From positions 1 through 35,929 of the forward strand of contig JAJFGI010000393.1 in the NCBI GenBank assembly GCA_021776215.1: DNA of 35,929 nucleotides. The letters are read 5' to 3'. The stretch is from Kiloniellaceae bacterium (GTDB lineage: Bacteria > Pseudomonadota > Alphaproteobacteria > Kiloniellales > J153). This document shows, in pieces, positions 1 through 8,860 of this stretch (position 1 is its first letter; every line of letters begins with the position of its first letter). The notes beneath the pieces were generated by a model. The model was not told the DNA's origin and did no database searches. It saw only the letters and a program-made list of their open reading frames with translations. The translations under genes and the position numbers were made by a program.

Positions 1-700
1 AGATGTAAAACACGCCGCCTGCGACCGCGAGCAGCATCAACGGCCAGAAGTCTGACAGCACTCCGGAGACGCTGCGCACGGATTGACCGATCCCGGAGAC
101 GCTGTCCGCCGCCTTCTGGATCTGTTCCGACGCCACGCTGATCGTGGCCACTGCGCCAACACCAGTCGCCGTCCAGCCGGTTGTCGACTTGGCCGTGTGC
201 TTTTCGGTGTGTTCCTCGATCGGAGCAGTGATCGGTTCGAAGTCGATCATTCCTGCGGGCGGAGTCGACCACAACGCGCCTTCCGCCGATCGACGGCGCG
301 TCAGCCCACGCAGGACCCGCTTGCCCGCCTTGTTCCAGCGCAGGAGCTGCCTGGGAACACAATCGAAGTCACCGGCGTTCAGCTTGCGCCGCAACGTCGA
401 CTTGGCCAAATTGCCCGGCCCGACGTTGTAACAGAACGACACCAGTGCATCGAACTGGTTCGGGTTCAGCGGAACGGTGATGGATTGCTCGACGGCGCTC
501 TCATACTTCACCAGATCCCGCCGCAGCATTTCTTCAGCTTCCGCCTGGTCGATCGTCAAGCCCGCGACCACGTGCGGTTCACCAGCTGCGGACGTGTGCC
601 CATAGCCGATCGTCCAAACGCCGACCGCGTCCTGATAGGCCTGCAGCTCACACCCTTCAAAGCTCTTGATCAGGGCAATACCTTCGTTGCCTGTACGCAT
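1..700 (-). CDS. GH24 (T4-type) lysozyme/endolysin with C-terminal hydrophobic segment; 3' end truncated by window edge
   Basis: Reverse translation from ATG at 700: MRTGNEGIALIKSFEGCELQAYQDAVGVWTIGYGHTSAAG..., containing the E-8aa-D-5aa-T catalytic spacing, then ...FWPLMLLAVAGGVFYI at the edge. SD-like AAGGAGA upstream. Missing from the ORF track because it is open at the edge. Confidence 0.93.
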   Translation of the reverse strand, partial: MRTGNEGIALIKSFEGCELQAYQDAVGVWTIGYGHTSAAGEPHVVAGLTIDQAEAEEMLRRDLVKYESAVEQSITVPLNPNQFDALVSFCYNVGPGNLAKSTLRRKLNAGDFDCVPRQLLRWNKAGKRVLRGLTRRRSAEGALWSTPPAGMIDFEPITAPIEEHTEKHTAKSTTGWTATGVGAVATISVASEQIQKAADSVSGIGQSVRSVSGVLSDFWPLMLLAVAGGVFYI

Positions 701-720
701 GGAAAAGTCTCCTTTCGAGT

Positions 721-1077
721 TCAGGCCGCGCCGCGCGCTATCTTGGCCATGATGATTTTGTGAAGTTTTGGACCGACAACGACGCGCTTGCATCCCATGT
801 CGTTCTCCAGCGGCACGACCAGCGCCGTGCCGTCCGGCAGCACGTTCACCAGCAGGACGTCGCCCTTGTAATCGGTCTTTTTCCCGTAACCGTTGTAGGC
901 ATCGAGATAGATGCTGGCCTGGGCACCATCCATGACGATTTGCTTCGCGTTGGGAAACACCACGCGAAACGACAGCTTGAGCGTTGCCAGCGGATAGCAC
1001 TTGCGCTCTTCGGCATGCGCCGGGGTCGCGCCGACCAATGCCAGCACGAGTGCCCCGGCCATGATCAGCCGGTTCAT
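721..1077 (-). CDS. Hypothetical secreted protein (signal peptide MNRLIMAGALVLALVGATPAHA)
   Basis: 118 aa ORF with clear signal peptide, between endolysin and a small membrane protein. Confidence 0.75.
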   Translation of the reverse strand: MNRLIMAGALVLALVGATPAHAEERKCYPLATLKLSFRVVFPNAKQIVMDGAQASIYLDAYNGYGKKTDYKGDVLLVNVLPDGTALVVPLENDMGCKRVVVGPKLHKIIMAKIARGAA

Positions 1078-1105
1078 GAGGATGTCCTTTCAGAGTGTTG
1101 GGGAC

Positions 1106-1468
1106 TTAACGACGCTTGGCCGGTTTGGCGGACCCGCTTGAGAACCGCTGGTAGCCCGGCAGGTCATACGGATTCGGACACTTCCAGGATTTGTTGGTCA
1201 GTTCCATGGCAAGGCACAACTCGTGCGCGTCCCGGCGGTGGAAGCCTTCCGGAGATTTACCGACAATCTTGTCGTCCAGCTTGTCGAGGGTCTTGTTGAA
1301 CCGCTCCAGCGTGGTTTTGATCCCGGTGAACTCCGTGGCGACGGTTGTCTTGAAAGCGGACGCCTCCCAGGCGGCGTATACAACAACACCCATGAAGCCC
1401 AAGACCGTAACAATCTTGACGGTTGCGTTCTCTAGCTTGACAGTCGTATTTTCTTGTTTTTCTGTCAT
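1106..1468 (-). CDS. Small membrane protein in the lysis region (holin/spanin-like candidate)
   Basis: Internal start MTEKQENTTVKLENATVKIVTVLGFMGVVVYAAWEASAF...; one TM segment followed by coiled-coil-like KTTLERFNKTLDKLDDK. Confidence 0.6.
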   Translation of the reverse strand: MTEKQENTTVKLENATVKIVTVLGFMGVVVYAAWEASAFKTTVATEFTGIKTTLERFNKTLDKLDDKIVGKSPEGFHRRDAHELCLAMELTNKSWKCPNPYDLPGYQRFSSGSAKPAKRR

Positions 1469-1531
1469 GTGTATCCCCTGGACCGCGCGCCGTTTGTTGG
1501 CTCTCCAGCCGCATTGTGGTAAGGCACGTCC

Positions 1532-2131
1532 ATGCACATCCAGGACGGCAAAACTCTATTCATTCCCTTTAAGGGTGACCGCGACTACGTGTCCGGGTCC
1601 GATATCGTTGAGCGCCTGATTGAACTGGCCGGCGCAAACGGCAAGGTTTCGGTCCAGATGCACAAGATGGCCTCACACGGCATCACCGCGTCATGGGTGA
1701 GCAACGCCCAACTCATGACACTCCGCAAGTCCGGTGATCTATGCGGCTTCATGGCCTACACGAACAAGGGCAGCGACGAACGCATTATTGCTGTCGTTGA
1801 GGACAAGACGCGTCCGGTTGAAAGTTCAGTTCCCTTTGACGAAGCCTCCGTTATCGAAGGGCATTCAATTTCAGGCAAGACAATCAGCCAGCCCACGCCC
1901 AGCACCGGCACATTCCTTGAGCGGATTGTCGCCCTGAACAAACGCCTCTTGATTGATACCGCTGGCAAAGCGAAATGGATATTCTGCGGCCTCGATGTCT
2001 GTCACATTCCAGGCGATGCGAACGCGCTCTCAATCGAACACACGGAAACAATCAAAAACTCCATGTTCCAGTCCGCCCTGACCGCCGACAGCGAAGCACT
2101 TGGAACAATTCAATTCGTGAGGCAGGAATGA
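1532..2131 (+). CDS. Uncharacterised 199 aa protein, first gene of plus-strand cassette
   Basis: Plus-strand ORF opposed to the surrounding operon; ordinary protein-like composition; ATGA overlap with the next ORF. Confidence 0.75.
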   Translation: MHIQDGKTLFIPFKGDRDYVSGSDIVERLIELAGANGKVSVQMHKMASHGITASWVSNAQLMTLRKSGDLCGFMAYTNKGSDERIIAVVEDKTRPVESSVPFDEASVIEGHSISGKTISQPTPSTGTFLERIVALNKRLLIDTAGKAKWIFCGLDVCHIPGDANALSIEHTETIKNSMFQSALTADSEALGTIQFVRQE

Positions 2132-2418
2132 ACGATATCGTTGAAGGCTTCAAAAATCAGACCTGGCTAATCCGCAGTTACAACGGAACGGACCAAACCG
2201 CTGAGCAACAAATACCCTACGAGGACACAACAGAGGAAAAGGTCATTGAACAACTGGAAGCCATGGCGAAAGAGACTTTGACACCCGAAGAGATCGAACA
2301 GTCGCCCCACCTCTACTCAGCCCGCATAGACGGTGGTGAAGGCAACCGGATAATCATCAGCGCCGGTATGGACCCCCACTTTACAGCCAGCCTCTGGCGA
2401 CAGGACGAACTGCCCTAA
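2128..2418 (+). CDS. Uncharacterised acidic 96 aa protein, second gene of plus-strand cassette
   Basis: ATG at 2128 overlaps the TGA of the previous gene (ATGA): MNDIVEGFKNQTWLIRSYNGTDQTAEQQIPYEDTTEEKVIEQLEAMAKETLTPEE... Confidence 0.7.
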   Translation: MNDIVEGFKNQTWLIRSYNGTDQTAEQQIPYEDTTEEKVIEQLEAMAKETLTPEEIEQSPHLYSARIDGGEGNRIIISAGMDPHFTASLWRQDELP

Positions 2419-2918
2419 CAAGTGCATTGCTCGAACTCGATTTCCTGATTGTACGGTGACGTGCTGGCGTTGCCTGAGACACCCAAGAGTTGATAATAGA
2501 TATAGCCTGTCGTGTTGCCGTTCAACGCGGTCTGAGTCTGGGATGGCGTAGCATTTCCAAGCGTGAAAGACGAACCAATGTCCGTCCACGAGCTCGCGTC
2601 GTCACTCCCCTGCCATTTCCAAGTGCCATGAGCGAAAGCCCCGTCCTGATACCACTTGGCTTCGGTTATCAGCGTAGACGACGCGAATTGGAATCTTATG
2701 TAAAGACCAGCAACCGCATCCGCTGCACCCCAGAACATTGAATCAGTAGTGTCATTGCCAAATGCGCCGTCTACAAGGTTCGTGACGGAACCCGTCAGTG
2801 ACGCCGTTGTTGTAACCGTGATCGAGCTGGTGCGGTCACCGGTGGCGTAAGCTGGCGTACAATCGCAATCACCACCTGCCGCCGCCGCCCCCGCCATTGC
2901 CCTGTGCGCCATAGGCAT
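2415..2918 (-). CDS. Tail-associated protein with discoidin/galactose-binding-like beta domain
   Basis: NLVDGAFGNDTTDSMFW...LYIRFQF...ITEAKWYQDGAFAHGTWKWQGSDDASSWTDIGSSFTLG pattern; adjacent to tail fibre genes. Confidence 0.6.
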   Translation of the reverse strand: MPMAHRAMAGAAAAGGDCDCTPAYATGDRTSSITVTTTASLTGSVTNLVDGAFGNDTTDSMFWGAADAVAGLYIRFQFASSTLITEAKWYQDGAFAHGTWKWQGSDDASSWTDIGSSFTLGNATPSQTQTALNGNTTGYIYYQLLGVSGNASTSPYNQEIEFEQCTC

Positions 2919-3358
2919 TAGCGATTTGCCTTGTAATAGGATACCGCCGCGTCACGAACAGCTTTCAGGTCGGCGTTCGATGAAGTGATAACCCCACCCT
3001 TGTCTTCCTGAGCCTTTGCGATTCCGAACAGGAGCGCCTTCAACTGAGGGGTGTCAATATTGACCCCAGCAACAGCGTCCGCTTCGTCATTCAGTTCCTT
3101 GGTTGTCTTGTCGGTGACCGTATAGACCGACGTCACGCGCTTTTTCTCAACCTTCAGAACCGGGCCTGAGCGCTTCTGTGTTGCGCTGTCAAAGGGCTCA
3201 TAGCCGGTACGGTCTTCCGGCAGCCAGCCGAACGCAACCAGTTCGTCAGACGTGGCCTTGTCCAGCCCGGAAACGTTACGCCACGCCTTTGGCAAAACGC
3301 GCGGTCCTTCGACGATCTTGCCCTTCTCGATCAGAAAATATCGTCCTGTGAGTGCCAT
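2918..3358 (-). CDS. Tail fibre-associated hypothetical protein
   Basis: 146 aa; abuts the fibre gene (3358) and the 2918 ORF. Confidence 0.65.
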   Translation of the reverse strand: MALTGRYFLIEKGKIVEGPRVLPKAWRNVSGLDKATSDELVAFGWLPEDRTGYEPFDSATQKRSGPVLKVEKKRVTSVYTVTDKTTKELNDEADAVAGVNIDTPQLKALLFGIAKAQEDKGGVITSSNADLKAVRDAAVSYYKANR

Positions 3359-5244
3359 TACTGCATATCCAATCCTGCTGGGAAGCCGTACCAGGTTGTT
3401 CCGCCGTCCACTGTGATGAATGTGAGAACGTCAACCCCGGCACTTGTGAGCGTCGGTGGCGTGCCGCCTGCCCAATCGACCGACGCCGGCCAGTTGACCG
3501 TCTGCGAACCACCGTTGGTCAGAATGAGCGTGAAAGAACACCCCTCGTCTGATGCGGTCGGGTTCGAAAACGTGAACGTGGTGGTGCTGGTGTCGACAGT
3601 GCCCGTGACGACGTTGCCCAACGTAAGATCGATATCCTGCGTCCCGCCTCCGATGGAACCGATGGCATTCGTTATCTCGCCGTAGTCCAGGAGATTCGCG
3701 CGCTGGAGCGTGTTATCTGCGAAATTCTGAGCCGCCGACCAGTTTTGCGCTGTGCCGAGCATCGCCGCCCCGGCGGCGGCCACGTTCGTCGCGTCGGTCA
3801 CGTCCGCCGCCGTCTCGATACCCGACAGTTTGGTTTGCTCGGTCGCGCTGAACACCTTGTTTGTCGTGCCGTCCGTGTGATTGTCGGTATCGAAGGTATC
3901 GCCCACGATCGTCTGCGGATCATAGGTCGCCGCCGTCATGTCGCCCGACCCGGCCCCGTCGGCACCCTTGTTGCCGGTCCTGGAGAACTGCAGAGAAAAC
4001 ACACGTGTGTCTGTGAACGTCCCGTTTGACGCCACGTGGGTCAGCGTGACCTTGCGGTAGCCGGTACCGTCCGTCACCGAGCCTGTGACCGTGAACACCG
4101 CCCAGACACTGGCGTCAGTGGTGTCGCGCAGCACCAGCGAGCCCTTGTGGGCCGTGTTGGTGGAATCGTCCCAGGTATCGAGGCAGGCCGACACGTCGCC
4201 GCCGGCATTGTCGAGATTGTCGAAATACCCCTGCGTGACGCTTGCGATCGTGGCGTTGTTCAGGCGAAACGCGCCGGCGCCAGGGTCAGCGTCCGCGGTC
4301 GTTGTCGAATAGGCCTGCAGGATACCCGGGTCGGTGCCGTCCGCGCCCGCCGCACCGGTGGAGCCTGTGTTGCCCGTGTCGCCCTTGTCGCCCGTCGGCA
4401 CGAATTGGACAGCAAAAACGACCCCGTCGCTGAACGTGCCGTTGCTTGCCACATGTGTCAGCGTCGCCTTGCGGTAGCCGGTGCCGTCGGTGATCGAGCC
4501 TGAAACCGTGAAAATCGCGAAGGTGGCCGCCACCACTGTCGAGCGCAGGATGAGGGTTCCCTTGACCGTCGAACTCGAATCGTCCCATGCGTCGATCCAG
4601 GCAGACACGTCGCCGCCGCCCTGCTCTAGATTATCGAAATACCCTTCTGTCGCACTGGCGATGGTGGCGTTGTCCAGCCGGAACGTGCCCGCGCCCGGGT
4701 CCGCGTCGGACGTGGTGGTGGAATAGGCCTGCAGGACGCCCTGCACGCCGTCAGCGCCCGACGCACCGCCCGGCACCAACATCCAGTAAACGGTGTCACC
4801 GGGTGTCGCGGCGTCCGGTTCGTTGTTCAGGTTCGAGTCCTGGAGACTGGCGAAGATATAGGTGTCCCCGCCGTCCACGTGGGTCACCAGGTCGCCGGTC
4901 GAGAAGGTCGTGGCGTTCGACCACGCCGCCTGGGGCGTCAGGCTGACAATATCGGTCTCACCGCCGAGACCAGCGCCCACATAGCGCCAGATCTTCTCGA
5001 ACGTGGGCGAACCGGTGTCGCCGGTATAAGCCCGGACCTTGAACGCCCCGCCGGCCACGTGGACCGCTACGAACCCATCCGTATCGGTGGTAAGCGGCTG
5101 TGTCAGGCTGGCCGTGCCTGCCCGGTCGGAAAAGACAGGCTCGGTCGCGCCGCCAAGTTCGCGGGTGATCTCCACCGAGGCGGACGGCACCACATTGCCC
5201 GCGTCATCCGTCACCTGGATGTTCAGTATCGCCTTTTTCGCCAT
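3358..5244 (-). CDS. Tail fibre / host-specificity protein with two tandem ~138-aa repeats and collagen-like linkers
   Basis: 628 aa; repeats begin (G)VLQAYSTTTSDADPGAG and (G)ILQAYSTTTADADPGAG; collagen-like TGDKGDTGNTGSTGAAGADGTDPG; N-terminal carboxypeptidase-regulatory-like domain. Confidence 0.8.
   Translation of the reverse strand: MAKKAILNIQVTDDAGNVVPSASVEITRELGGATEPVFSDRAGTASLTQPLTTDTDGFVAVHVAGGAFKVRAYTGDTGSPTFEKIWRYVGAGLGGETDIVSLTPQAAWSNATTFSTGDLVTHVDGGDTYIFASLQDSNLNNEPDAATPGDTVYWMLVPGGASGADGVQGVLQAYSTTTSDADPGAGTFRLDNATIASATEGYFDNLEQGGGDVSAWIDAWDDSSSTVKGTLILRSTVVAATFAIFTVSGSITDGTGYRKATLTHVASNGTFSDGVVFAVQFVPTGDKGDTGNTGSTGAAGADGTDPGILQAYSTTTADADPGAGAFRLNNATIASVTQGYFDNLDNAGGDVSACLDTWDDSTNTAHKGSLVLRDTTDASVWAVFTVTGSVTDGTGYRKVTLTHVASNGTFTDTRVFSLQFSRTGNKGADGAGSGDMTAATYDPQTIVGDTFDTDNHTDGTTNKVFSATEQTKLSGIETAADVTDATNVAAAGAAMLGTAQNWSAAQNFADNTLQRANLLDYGEITNAIGSIGGGTQDIDLTLGNVVTGTVDTSTTTFTFSNPTASDEGCSFTLILTNGGSQTVNWPASVDWAGGTPPTLTSAGVDVLTFITVDGGTTWYGFPAGLDMQ
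3966..4740 (-). repeat. Two tandem intragenic repeats, period 414 nt, in the fibre gene
   Basis: Shared marker gaataggcctgcagga at 4721 and 4307 (414 nt = 138 codons); encoded repeats closely similar along their length. Confidence 0.85.
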
Positions 5245-7757
5245 CAGTTGATCCTCGATCCTTGGATATCCCCGGCCGCGCCGGAATCAGTCACCCAGCT
5301 GTCGCCGTCGATCGCGGCACCCGCCGCCCCGCCAGCGCCGGGTGAGAAAAACCCCGGAAAGTCGGTACCGGTAGCACCCGCATCGCCGGGGTCGCCGCCG
5401 TCGCCGGCCCCTTCCGGGAAGAACGGATCGCCTGCATGGCCGCCTGCGGTAGCCGTCCCGGGATCGCCGTCCGTGGCGCCTGAACCGCCTGCAGGGCCGC
5501 CGTCACCGGCCACCGTGCCCGCACCGCCGCCGCCGCCGTGACCTGACGTACTCGGGCCCCGGTCGCCGCCGCCACCACCGCCACCGCCGCCCCAGACCTC
5601 GCCGTCCGTAGACACGAGCGTCACCGGGTAATCGACAAAGAGCGCAACACCGCCGGGCGAACCGGCCGTGGGCGGGATGGCAAACGAATTGTTTCCGCCC
5701 TGGCCGCCCTCGCCGCCAGGGCCCTGGATACGGCCATTGACCGTCAGGGTGATCAGCGTGGTGTAAATCGTCAGCGACACACCCGTGCCGGTCGCAGTCG
5801 CGTTCTGGTCGAGTGTGATCTGTGACGATGAATCGACACTCAGAATCTTGGCGCCATCCGGGATACCGGTCCCGGCCACCACCATACCCGCGGCCAGGTC
5901 GCCGGTGTCTTCCGACAGATTTGTGATTACGGCAGACGATGATGTCGTGTCGCCGGTCGCGGAAAGCGTCGTGAATCCTTCCACCGAGAACGCGGGTGCC
6001 GCCGTCGACGTGGCACCAATCACCACGCCGGTCGTCACTGTTGCCGTCACCGTATCCCCGTGGTTCGGGTTGCCGTAGACCGACTGGAACTCGTTGAACA
6101 GGTCGATGTCGTTCTGGCTGATGTCGAAGGTCAGCACGCCCTGCTCCAGGTCAGGGCCCGCTGTAAACAGCACTTCTTCCGCCTCGACCCGGATGCCCGC
6201 CGCCCCCGGCCGCAGGCGCGTGACCTGGATCGAGGCAGGCGACGAGGCTCCTTGCGCGTCCTGAAACGGCCAGCCGGCCAGCCGGTAGCCGCCGGCCAGG
6301 CTCAGATTGTCGGCCTGGGGCCGCAGCACCTCGAAGGCGATGCGGCGTGGCGGGTCGACATACCGCGACAACAGAAGGTCGCCCAGCCGTGTGGCCGAGC
6401 TGCGCCCCGCACTCGGGATCCACGGGCTGTAGACCTGCCGGATCGCCTGTGACCCGTAATTGGCTTCCGCGTCCGTATCGCTGACCTCTTCGACGGATGT
6501 ATAGTTGTCCGGGTCGTCGACGGGTTTAAGCGGATTTTGCTGGTTGAAGAACACCTGCACCCGGCTGACGCGCTTTTCCGGCTGGTCGCGCACTTCCAAG
6601 GTGTCCGTGAGAATGTTGGACTCGTCGAACAGGTCGGCACCGGTGGAGACCGAGCGCAGCACCTGCAGGCCTATTTCCTGGTCCACGTCCGACCACCACA
6701 GCGCCAGCCCCGCGGTCTCGATGACACTCGACACCAGGTCGTTGACCGGCGTCGGCTCGGCAATCAGGCGGGTCAGGACGCGGTTGTAATAGGTCGCGGT
6801 CTCGGTCTGCCAGTCGCTGATCGGGACATAGGCGGACGGCACCGATGCATAGGTTGTCAGCAGATCTTCAATGATGTCGGCCGGATCTTCCGCCGAATAA
6901 TACAGGCAGAGCTGGACCCGGTCGCCCGAGGCGTGGGACGTGGCCTCGGTGTTGAAGGCCGCCCGCGCGTCGATGGTCAGCACGTCCGACGAGCGTGACG
7001 ACACATGCACGATCTCGCCGGCCCCCAGCGCCACGTAGAAATCGGAGCTGGGATAGGACGATCCCGCCCCGGACGGCGACACGGTGACCGACGTGTCGGT
7101 GTCGTTGATCGCCGACTGGATAAAGCCAGGCGACAGGGCCGGCGCCAGGGCACGATCGCCGTCGGCCAGCTTCAGTGGATCCTCCGCGATCAGCACGAAC
7201 GTGCCGGCGGGCAGTGGACCGTCGATCGATTCGCCCACAAACACCCGCTTTTCCATGGCGCCCAGCGCCTCACCCGCCTCGCCGTGGTAGAGATTCACCG
7301 TGCGGTCGCGCACATAAGGGTGGCGCGCCCGGAACTTGCCCCAGTAGGTCCCTTGAGCAATCGGGTCATAGTTCCGGCTTTCCGGGTATTTGTCGTAGTC
7401 GTCGCCCGGATCCGGCCAGGGATGGTCGTCGAACTCGATCCGCGCCGTGGTCCGCAAGCCCAGGTCGCCGCCCAGCGACACCTCGCCAGGTTCGATCTCG
7501 ATCGACCGGATCGAGTGAACCGCCTCGATCGCCGGGTCGAGCCAGGGTGCCGGCACCGCGAACCGCAGGGTCTTGTTGACCGCGGCCAAATTGGCGATGT
7601 CCTGGCACGTCTTGTCGGTGTTGAAGCACTTGAACGCCCCCGTGGGCGTCTCGCCCGTCAGGGTCGCCGTGCAGGGACTGGTGCCGTAGGTCAGCGAGCA
7701 GGCGTCATCGAGCTCCAGCTCGCAATACTGAACGATCCGGGCCACAGCCGACGTCAT
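5244..7757 (-). CDS. Tail tip/hub protein with N-terminal Cys cluster and Gly-rich C-terminal domain
   Basis: 837 aa; N-terminus YCELELDDACSLTYGTSPCTATL...GAFKCFNTDKTCQD; C-terminus GGGGGGGGGDRGPSTSGHGGGGGAG...; downstream of the tape measure. Confidence 0.75.
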   Translation of the reverse strand: MTSAVARIVQYCELELDDACSLTYGTSPCTATLTGETPTGAFKCFNTDKTCQDIANLAAVNKTLRFAVPAPWLDPAIEAVHSIRSIEIEPGEVSLGGDLGLRTTARIEFDDHPWPDPGDDYDKYPESRNYDPIAQGTYWGKFRARHPYVRDRTVNLYHGEAGEALGAMEKRVFVGESIDGPLPAGTFVLIAEDPLKLADGDRALAPALSPGFIQSAINDTDTSVTVSPSGAGSSYPSSDFYVALGAGEIVHVSSRSSDVLTIDARAAFNTEATSHASGDRVQLCLYYSAEDPADIIEDLLTTYASVPSAYVPISDWQTETATYYNRVLTRLIAEPTPVNDLVSSVIETAGLALWWSDVDQEIGLQVLRSVSTGADLFDESNILTDTLEVRDQPEKRVSRVQVFFNQQNPLKPVDDPDNYTSVEEVSDTDAEANYGSQAIRQVYSPWIPSAGRSSATRLGDLLLSRYVDPPRRIAFEVLRPQADNLSLAGGYRLAGWPFQDAQGASSPASIQVTRLRPGAAGIRVEAEEVLFTAGPDLEQGVLTFDISQNDIDLFNEFQSVYGNPNHGDTVTATVTTGVVIGATSTAAPAFSVEGFTTLSATGDTTSSSAVITNLSEDTGDLAAGMVVAGTGIPDGAKILSVDSSSQITLDQNATATGTGVSLTIYTTLITLTVNGRIQGPGGEGGQGGNNSFAIPPTAGSPGGVALFVDYPVTLVSTDGEVWGGGGGGGGGDRGPSTSGHGGGGGAGTVAGDGGPAGGSGATDGDPGTATAGGHAGDPFFPEGAGDGGDPGDAGATGTDFPGFFSPGAGGAAGAAIDGDSWVTDSGAAGDIQGSRIN

Positions 7758-7760
7758 GAA

Positions 7761-8036
7761 TCAACGCCCCCCGCAGCCGCCGCGACCACCGCCGCAACCA
7801 CCGCCGGCCGCGCCGCCGATGCGGCCATCACCGCTCGCGACCACCAAATATTCCACATCATCCGGGCCGGATGTGACATCAAACGTGCCGGGCGTGTTGA
7901 AGACGTGCTCCATGCGGAGCGCCGGGTCGGCCACTGAAGGCAGGGCGGCGATAAACGGGCCAACGCCGACAAGCGCGAGCAGGTGTCGTCGATTCATGGC
8001 TGGCCCTGATTTTGTCAAGATACTGTTGGCGGTCAT
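7761..8036 (-). CDS. Small Gly/Cys-rich protein, truncated phage Gly-rich-domain-like, with Tat-like signal if started at 7997
   Basis: ATGA coupling at 8036; internal start at 7997 gives MNRRHLLALVGVGPFIAALPSVADPALRMEHVFNTPGTFDVTSGPDDVEYLVVASGDGRIGGAAGGGCGGGRGGCGGR. Confidence 0.55.
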   Translation of the reverse strand: MTANSILTKSGPAMNRRHLLALVGVGPFIAALPSVADPALRMEHVFNTPGTFDVTSGPDDVEYLVVASGDGRIGGAAGGGCGGGRGGCGGR

Positions 8037-8860
8037 GTGGCGATTCCCGTCAGATCAAGGTCAACCGCCATCAGACAGTTCACCAGCTCGTTGACCGGCT
8101 TGGGATTGCCCTGGACCTGAGCAAAGGCCACTTCTTCGGGGTAGTCGCCGGGACGCCAGGCAAAGAAGAACGGCTTTCGCGGGCTGGCATAGAGCGGCCG
8201 GATATGCGCACGCACGAAACTTTCGCTCATCAGCCGAAGCGGCACCCGTGTCTGCCAGCGCCCCCCAACCTCGATAGAGCCCAGGAATTGGCCGTTGATC
8301 GATTCGCCCGCCGCGATATTGAGTTCATCGGCAAGCGGCATCGGCTGCTGGCCAACCCAATGGCGGGCAGGCACGACCGTCGCCACACCGGTGTAGATCA
8401 CCGCCAGTTCCGGCGCGGCACTACCCTGCCCGAGCGACAGGCGGATGCCGGTGCGGTCGGCGGAAGCAAGACGCAACAGCTTGGGCCCGTCGTCGCCGTA
8501 GAGCATGGTCGGCGACACCGCCGTCCAGGTCGACCCGTCAATGGTGACCTCGGCGGTGACGGTGATCCCCGCCGACCCGAAGTTGTGCCCCACGATCGCC
8601 ACGTAGTCGTTGGGCGCGTTGCCCTCGAGCGTGACGGTAACGGTTGCGGCCGCCGCCGAGGCACCCTTCCATTTGAGAGACGTGACAGGATTGCCCATGT
8701 TGGACGCCGGAAACCCCGCCGCAGTCGACGATGCCGTTACATTGGATGATGTCACCAGGTTGTCGCGCCCGATCACCGGGTTGTTGGCGTCGATATCCGT
8801 GCGTGCGACACGGCTTATGACAATCGGGAAGGCTCCGGTCATGCGAACTCGCCGCTCCAT
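8033..8860 (-). CDS. Distal tail protein with galactose-binding-like domain
   Basis: 275 aa immediately after the tape measure; beta-rich segment ...NDYVAIVGHNFGSAGITVTAEVTIDGSTWTAV; overlaps neighbours. Confidence 0.65.
   Translation of the reverse strand: MERRVRMTGAFPIVISRVARTDIDANNPVIGRDNLVTSSNVTASSTAAGFPASNMGNPVTSLKWKGASAAAATVTVTLEGNAPNDYVAIVGHNFGSAGITVTAEVTIDGSTWTAVSPTMLYGDDGPKLLRLASADRTGIRLSLGQGSAAPELAVIYTGVATVVPARHWVGQQPMPLADELNIAAGESINGQFLGSIEVGGRWQTRVPLRLMSESFVRAHIRPLYASPRKPFFFAWRPGDYPEEVAFAQVQGNPKPVNELVNCLMAVDLDLTGIAT

Noticed and set aside
1498-1512. TTGGCTCTCCAGCCG, resembling the repressor dyad, upstream of the plus-strand cassette
   Set aside because: Central spacer is 4 nt rather than 5 and the outer A is absent; a chance GGCT/AGCC palindrome in GC-rich DNA is likely.
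5290-5620. GC-rich simple repeats that look like a microsatellite or CRISPR-like tract
   Set aside because: Explained by codons for the Gly-rich C-terminus of the tail protein; no regular direct repeat-spacer pattern.
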